This document shows, in pieces, positions 61,589-64,000 of a stretch of DNA of 64,000 bases. Position numbers and translations under genes: made by a program. Source of the stretch: Candidatus Melainabacteria bacterium. Lineage in GTDB: Bacteria > Cyanobacteriota > Vampirovibrionia > Obscuribacterales > Obscuribacteraceae. Below the pieces are notes generated by a model. It had not been told where the DNA came from and made no database searches. It was given only the letters and a program-made list of their open reading frames with translations. Position 1 is the stretch's first letter. Each line of letters begins with the position of its first letter. The stretch spans positions 223,768 through 287,767 of the forward strand of contig RXJR01000024.1 in NCBI GenBank assembly GCA_003963305.1. The letters are read 5' to 3'.

Positions 61589-62638
61589 ATGAAACAAGCC
61601 TCTCTTCTGCCAGTGCTGACAATGTGCCTATTGTTCAGCGCGGCTCTAATTCCGCCCGCCGCTCACGCCGAGAAAGTTTTGGAAGGGCAGGTCTGCTCAG
61701 CCCGGGTGCACGCGTTAACTACCGACATCGACTGGTATAAATCGCTCAACAAAGCCGAAGACGAAGCCCAGAAGCAAGGCAAATTGATTTTCTGGCTGCA
61801 TATACTTGGCAAAATTGACGGCGCCACGTGAAGTGCGGGAAACAGCTTGAGAGCCGTGTCGCTCTCTACGGACCCGGCTTTCTTGATGCTCAAAGATCAG
61901 TTCATTTGCGGCTTTCATGATATTTCCCATGAAAAATATGCCGGCGCATCCGGCAAACACAAGCCCGATGAACAAGCGGTTGACACCACAAATGGTGCGG
62001 GACCGCACAACATTCAGATGTTCGTTCTGGCTCCAGACGGCACAGTGCTTACGTGTCTTCCCAGTTACTGGAATGCTTCCGATCTGGCCCAGGAACTCGT
62101 CCTGGCACAACAACTCTACCGAGTTTGGATAGACCCCAACATTTCGCTGGCTGAAAAGAAAGCCACATTCAGTCAGATGCAAGTGGCGCACTTACAGCAG
62201 CACTCTAAAGCAGAGAGCAACCGCAGCCGCATGCAAGGTTTCGACATACAGTTCGAGGCCCAGAAGCGGCTTGGTGTCACCGATGTTTTCTACAACCCCG
62301 GCGCAGTGGACCCATCCGGTAAAAACATTCCGCCTCGAAACGTCAAAACAACTGACGTAATAATGCATGAGCGCATGGCCATGCGCCCATTTGTTCCTTA
62401 CGAGCAGTTCGATACGGCTGCTTACTCGAGCTACGGAAAAAACCTGTACGACAAACATGAACAGTTTAGAGACCCAAACACAGGTCAAATCGCGCAGGGC
62501 GCTGATCTTAAGTCAGAACCCTTTATCGGCAATGACCCACGCGCCCATCCAGTCGAGACGAAAATCAAAAAACAAGGTCCCAGAGTACTCTCCGGACTGT
62601 TGCGTTACGGCTTACGTGCTGCAATGTATGCAAGATAA
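61589..62638 (+). CDS. Candidate selenoprotein: exported thioredoxin-like, in-frame TGA at codon 81
   Basis: Two frames in the same phase, 61589-61828 and 61832-62638, are separated only by TGA at 61829-61831. With TGA read through the product has 349 residues. Signal peptide: PVLTMCLLFSAALIPPAAHAE. The thioredoxin-like core has KLIFWLHILGKIDGAT, then the TGA, then SAGNSLRAVSLSTDPAFLML, and later HNIQMFVLAPDGTVLTCLPSYW, the strand pair of that fold. The TGA falls where redox Cys usually sits in this fold. The second part has no good start of its own. Alternative: a recent nonsense mutation. Confidence 0.7.
61829..61866 (+). promoter_or_regulatory. SECIS-like hairpin after in-frame TGA
   Basis: A 6-bp stem GAGAGC (61849-61854) / GCTCTC (61861-61866) with loop CGTGTC begins 17 bases after the TGA and places the loop 23 bases after it. 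A G is within the first two loop bases, as expected for bacterial SECIS elements recognised by SelB. Confidence 0.5.
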
Positions 62639-62655
62639 CTACTCTAAGCCTCGTA

Positions 62656-62757
62656 ACGGACTCTAGCGCCAGCGTGACGTACTGTAGCGCCAGCCTGACG
62701 TGACTGTAGCGTCAAAGTAACGGACTGTGCGCAAAGTAACGGACTGTACGCCAAGGT
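62656..62757 (+). repeat. Five degenerate ~20-bp tandem repeats
   Basis: Units start at 62656, 62677, 62698, 62720 and 62739 with the shared element ACGGACTGTAGCGCCA and lengths 21, 21, 22, 19 and 19 bp. They begin 18 bp after the candidate selenoprotein gene. The rest of the 535-bp gap 62639-63173 carries only a low-confidence minus-strand frame. Confidence 0.75.
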
Positions 62758-62820
62758 TCGCACATGCGCGCTAGCGGAATGTTTCGCGCGAGCTAGTCAA
62801 ACTCGCTTTCTGTGGAAATC

Positions 62821-63027
62821 TCAAAAGGCTTCAAAGCCAGATTCCAAATAAGTAAACGATTGTCTCTCAACATTCCTGATGATGGGCTGAAAGACTGCAC
62901 TGCTAATCGATACACGATTCTTGACAATCGGCGGCTGATAGGAATTATCTAGCGAGCCTCTGTCATCCGCCCCAGCTAGTTCTGTAAGCTCAGGGTACAA
63001 CCGTACACATGCCTCTCCGAAGGACAC
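62821..63027 (-). CDS. Possible small hypothetical protein
   Basis: 68 codons from GTG 63027 with GAGG about ten bases upstream. The product (ACVRLYPELTELAGADD near the start, SISSAVFQPIIRNVERQ later) has ordinary composition but no recognised family. It fills part of a gene-free gap. Doubtful. Confidence 0.33.
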   Translation of the reverse strand: MSFGEACVRLYPELTELAGADDRGSLDNSYQPPIVKNRVSISSAVFQPIIRNVERQSFTYLESGFEAF

Positions 63028-63173
63028 CAATCCAAAACCTCAAGCTCAGAAGCCTTTCCTTTGAACCACTCACTGCTACAAGCAGACCAGGAAACCATAT
63101 CCTGAACTCGCAACCACCAGGAATAGCCCTGACCAGACTTTCGCGAGTTCGCACAACCTGAAGGGAACCCAAA

Positions 63174-63443
63174 ATGCGCAGGCATGGCTTGACCGTAATA
63201 TTCGGTCTCGTTGTTGTCGCCTTCTTCGCGCTCGTGGCCGCACAGTACTATGCCTGGACAAGCTTCGAAGCTTACTGCCAGGTGAGAGCCGCGGAACTTT
63301 GCCTCGTAGTCGGTCTGTTCGCAGTCTTCTACGTCGTCGCCGGACTCTGTCGGCTGATCGACTACTGCCGATGGAAGCTGCATCAGTTTCGCCAGTCGCG
63401 ACTGAAGCGCGCAGACCGTTCATCTCGAGCTGCTCAGAAATAA
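63174..63443 (+). CDS. Small two-helix membrane protein
   Basis: 89 residues; GAAGGGA eight bases before ATG. Two hydrophobic helices (GLTVIFGLVVVAFFALVAAQ; ELCLVVGLFAVFYVVAGLC) are followed by a basic tail (RWKLHQFRQSRLKRADRSSR), so both ends face the cytoplasm. An antisense frame of 135 codons exists but lacks this logic. Function unknown. Confidence 0.72.
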   Translation: MRRHGLTVIFGLVVVAFFALVAAQYYAWTSFEAYCQVRAAELCLVVGLFAVFYVVAGLCRLIDYCRWKLHQFRQSRLKRADRSSRAAQK

Positions 63444-63486
63444 GCAGGTCGAGGGTACATTTTTCATCCACTGTCAAGGAAATCGA

Positions 63487-63855
63487 ATGCAAAATCTTCA
63501 ACAACTGATCGCCGCAGGTTTCAATCGCGGGCACGATGACACGCCCGGAATGGACCGCACGGTCAGCGCTCTCGAATGGGCTTTCGCCAACATTGGCAAC
63601 AGCGGCACCGCCTGCTGCTACGCCGACGACGCGGCTGGATACCTGGAAGCCAGGCTGATCGCAGCCTATGCTATCCAGAGCCTGGCGCATCACCGGGCTG
63701 GCGACATGCAAAAAGCTTTTCAGCAGTATCAGAAAGCTCGCGCTGTGTACGACCTGGCGACTGACAAATCGTCGGGCGGAGCCCTCTCGAAACAGGTTGA
63801 TGCCGTGCTCTCCGATCTCGGACGCATGTTCGAACAGAAGCGCGCAGCAGCCTGA
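63487..63855 (+). CDS. Small helical (TPR-like) protein
   Basis: 122 residues, AAGGAA seven bases upstream, 43 bp after the membrane protein gene. Two helical pairs are visible: MDRTVSALEWAFANIGNSGT and EARLIAAYAIQSLAHHRAGD followed by MQKAFQQYQKARAVYDLATD, close to a TPR hairpin. A CCYADD turn sits between. No signal peptide. Function unknown. Confidence 0.72.
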   Translation: MQNLQQLIAAGFNRGHDDTPGMDRTVSALEWAFANIGNSGTACCYADDAAGYLEARLIAAYAIQSLAHHRAGDMQKAFQQYQKARAVYDLATDKSSGGALSKQVDAVLSDLGRMFEQKRAAA

Positions 63856-63881
63856 CAGAACAACGCAGACAATAGAACCGC

Positions 63882-63917
63882 CCAGTTGATGTGCACCAAA
63901 CCGGTGCGCATCACTGG
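63882..63917 (+). terminator. Terminator after small helical protein gene
   Basis: Long imperfect stem: CCAGTTGATGTGCACC pairs with GGTGCGCATCACTGG (one bulge, one G-U pair) around AAACC. It is followed by ACGCTTTTC and starts 26 bp after the stop. Confidence 0.7.
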
Positions 63918-64000
63918 ACGCTTTTCAAAAAAAGACAGGGGTCTCATCATATTGCAGCACCTTGACTATTTCTTTGTTTTCGTTTTATTATAGAGTATAG

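Noticed and set aside
61589..61831. Simple pseudogene interpretation of the TGA-interrupted gene
   Set aside because: Not excluded, but one stop at the redox position with a hairpin at SECIS distance and no other damage over 349 codons makes recoding the better hypothesis.
61589..62638. Alternative genetic code with TGA as a sense codon
   Set aside because: Several genes here end naturally at TGA at their expected C-terminus (for example the first gene at 997-999 and the tolC set).
62976..63711. Long minus-strand open frames opposite the small membrane and helical proteins
   Set aside because: The plus-strand frames have good ribosome-binding sites, membrane-helix logic and helical repeats; the antisense products do not resemble proteins.

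Overview
The window looks like a chromosomal segment of a Gram-negative, free-living bacterium with about 50% GC, rich in TPR proteins, Ser/Thr kinases, TolC-type outer-membrane factors, LCP proteins and low-complexity secreted proteins. My best guess is a non-photosynthetic cyanobacterial relative (Vampirovibrionia/Melainabacteria, Obscuribacter-like); this is inference from gene style, with no rRNA in the window to prove it. No tRNA, rRNA, IS element or prophage was found. TGA is an ordinary stop codon here, with one striking exception noted below.

Layout. 1-7.4 kb: a truncated DUF4388 plus degenerate-GGDEF protein, a helical repeat protein, a large membrane glycosyltransferase-like protein, an EF-hand protein, and an overlooked 51-residue membrane peptide on the minus strand. 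7.5-16.6 kb: a surface-polysaccharide locus (GT2, polyprenol-phosphate sugar transferase, rmlA-rmlB-rmlD-rmlC, GT4) for dTDP-L-rhamnose supply and glycan assembly, interrupted by an AAA/DUF4143 ATPase preceded by five related dyad sites about 67 bp apart. 16.7-18.8 kb: a TPR protein and a membrane Ser/Thr kinase. 18.9-21.3 kb: a hipBA toxin-antitoxin module whose HipA carries a C-terminal TPR domain, with four operator-like sites in front. 21.3-26 kb: an ACT-domain malic enzyme, small proteins, and an ECF-like sigma factor with its partner.

26-35.7 kb: one isolated TolC-like gene, then a minus-strand run of an LCP protein, a Pro/Ser-rich exported protein and three overlapping tolC-like genes without any pump or adaptor. 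36-42.7 kb: TPR/acidic membrane protein, thioesterase, NPYA-repeat secreted protein, response regulator, S4 RNA-binding protein, SGNH-like protein, IPT/TIG protein. 42.8-48.6 kb: housekeeping genes dnaG-rpoD, a dihydropyrimidinase and murQ.

48.6-64 kb: an accessory region with a patatin phospholipase, an intracellular-looking protein ending in a Bacterial toxin 44 domain, a divergent Cys/His-amidase-like protein, a CpaF-like ATPase with a decayed Walker A fused to a SAF domain, LRV repeats, a MocR regulator flanked by remnants of a tandem duplication, a zinc-ribbon protein, a TPR protein, a DUF2252 protein and several small proteins. The most interesting item is at 61.6-62.6 kb: a thioredoxin-like secreted protein whose frame is interrupted once by TGA at the expected redox position, followed at a suitable distance by a bacterial SECIS-like hairpin. 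It is a candidate selenoprotein.
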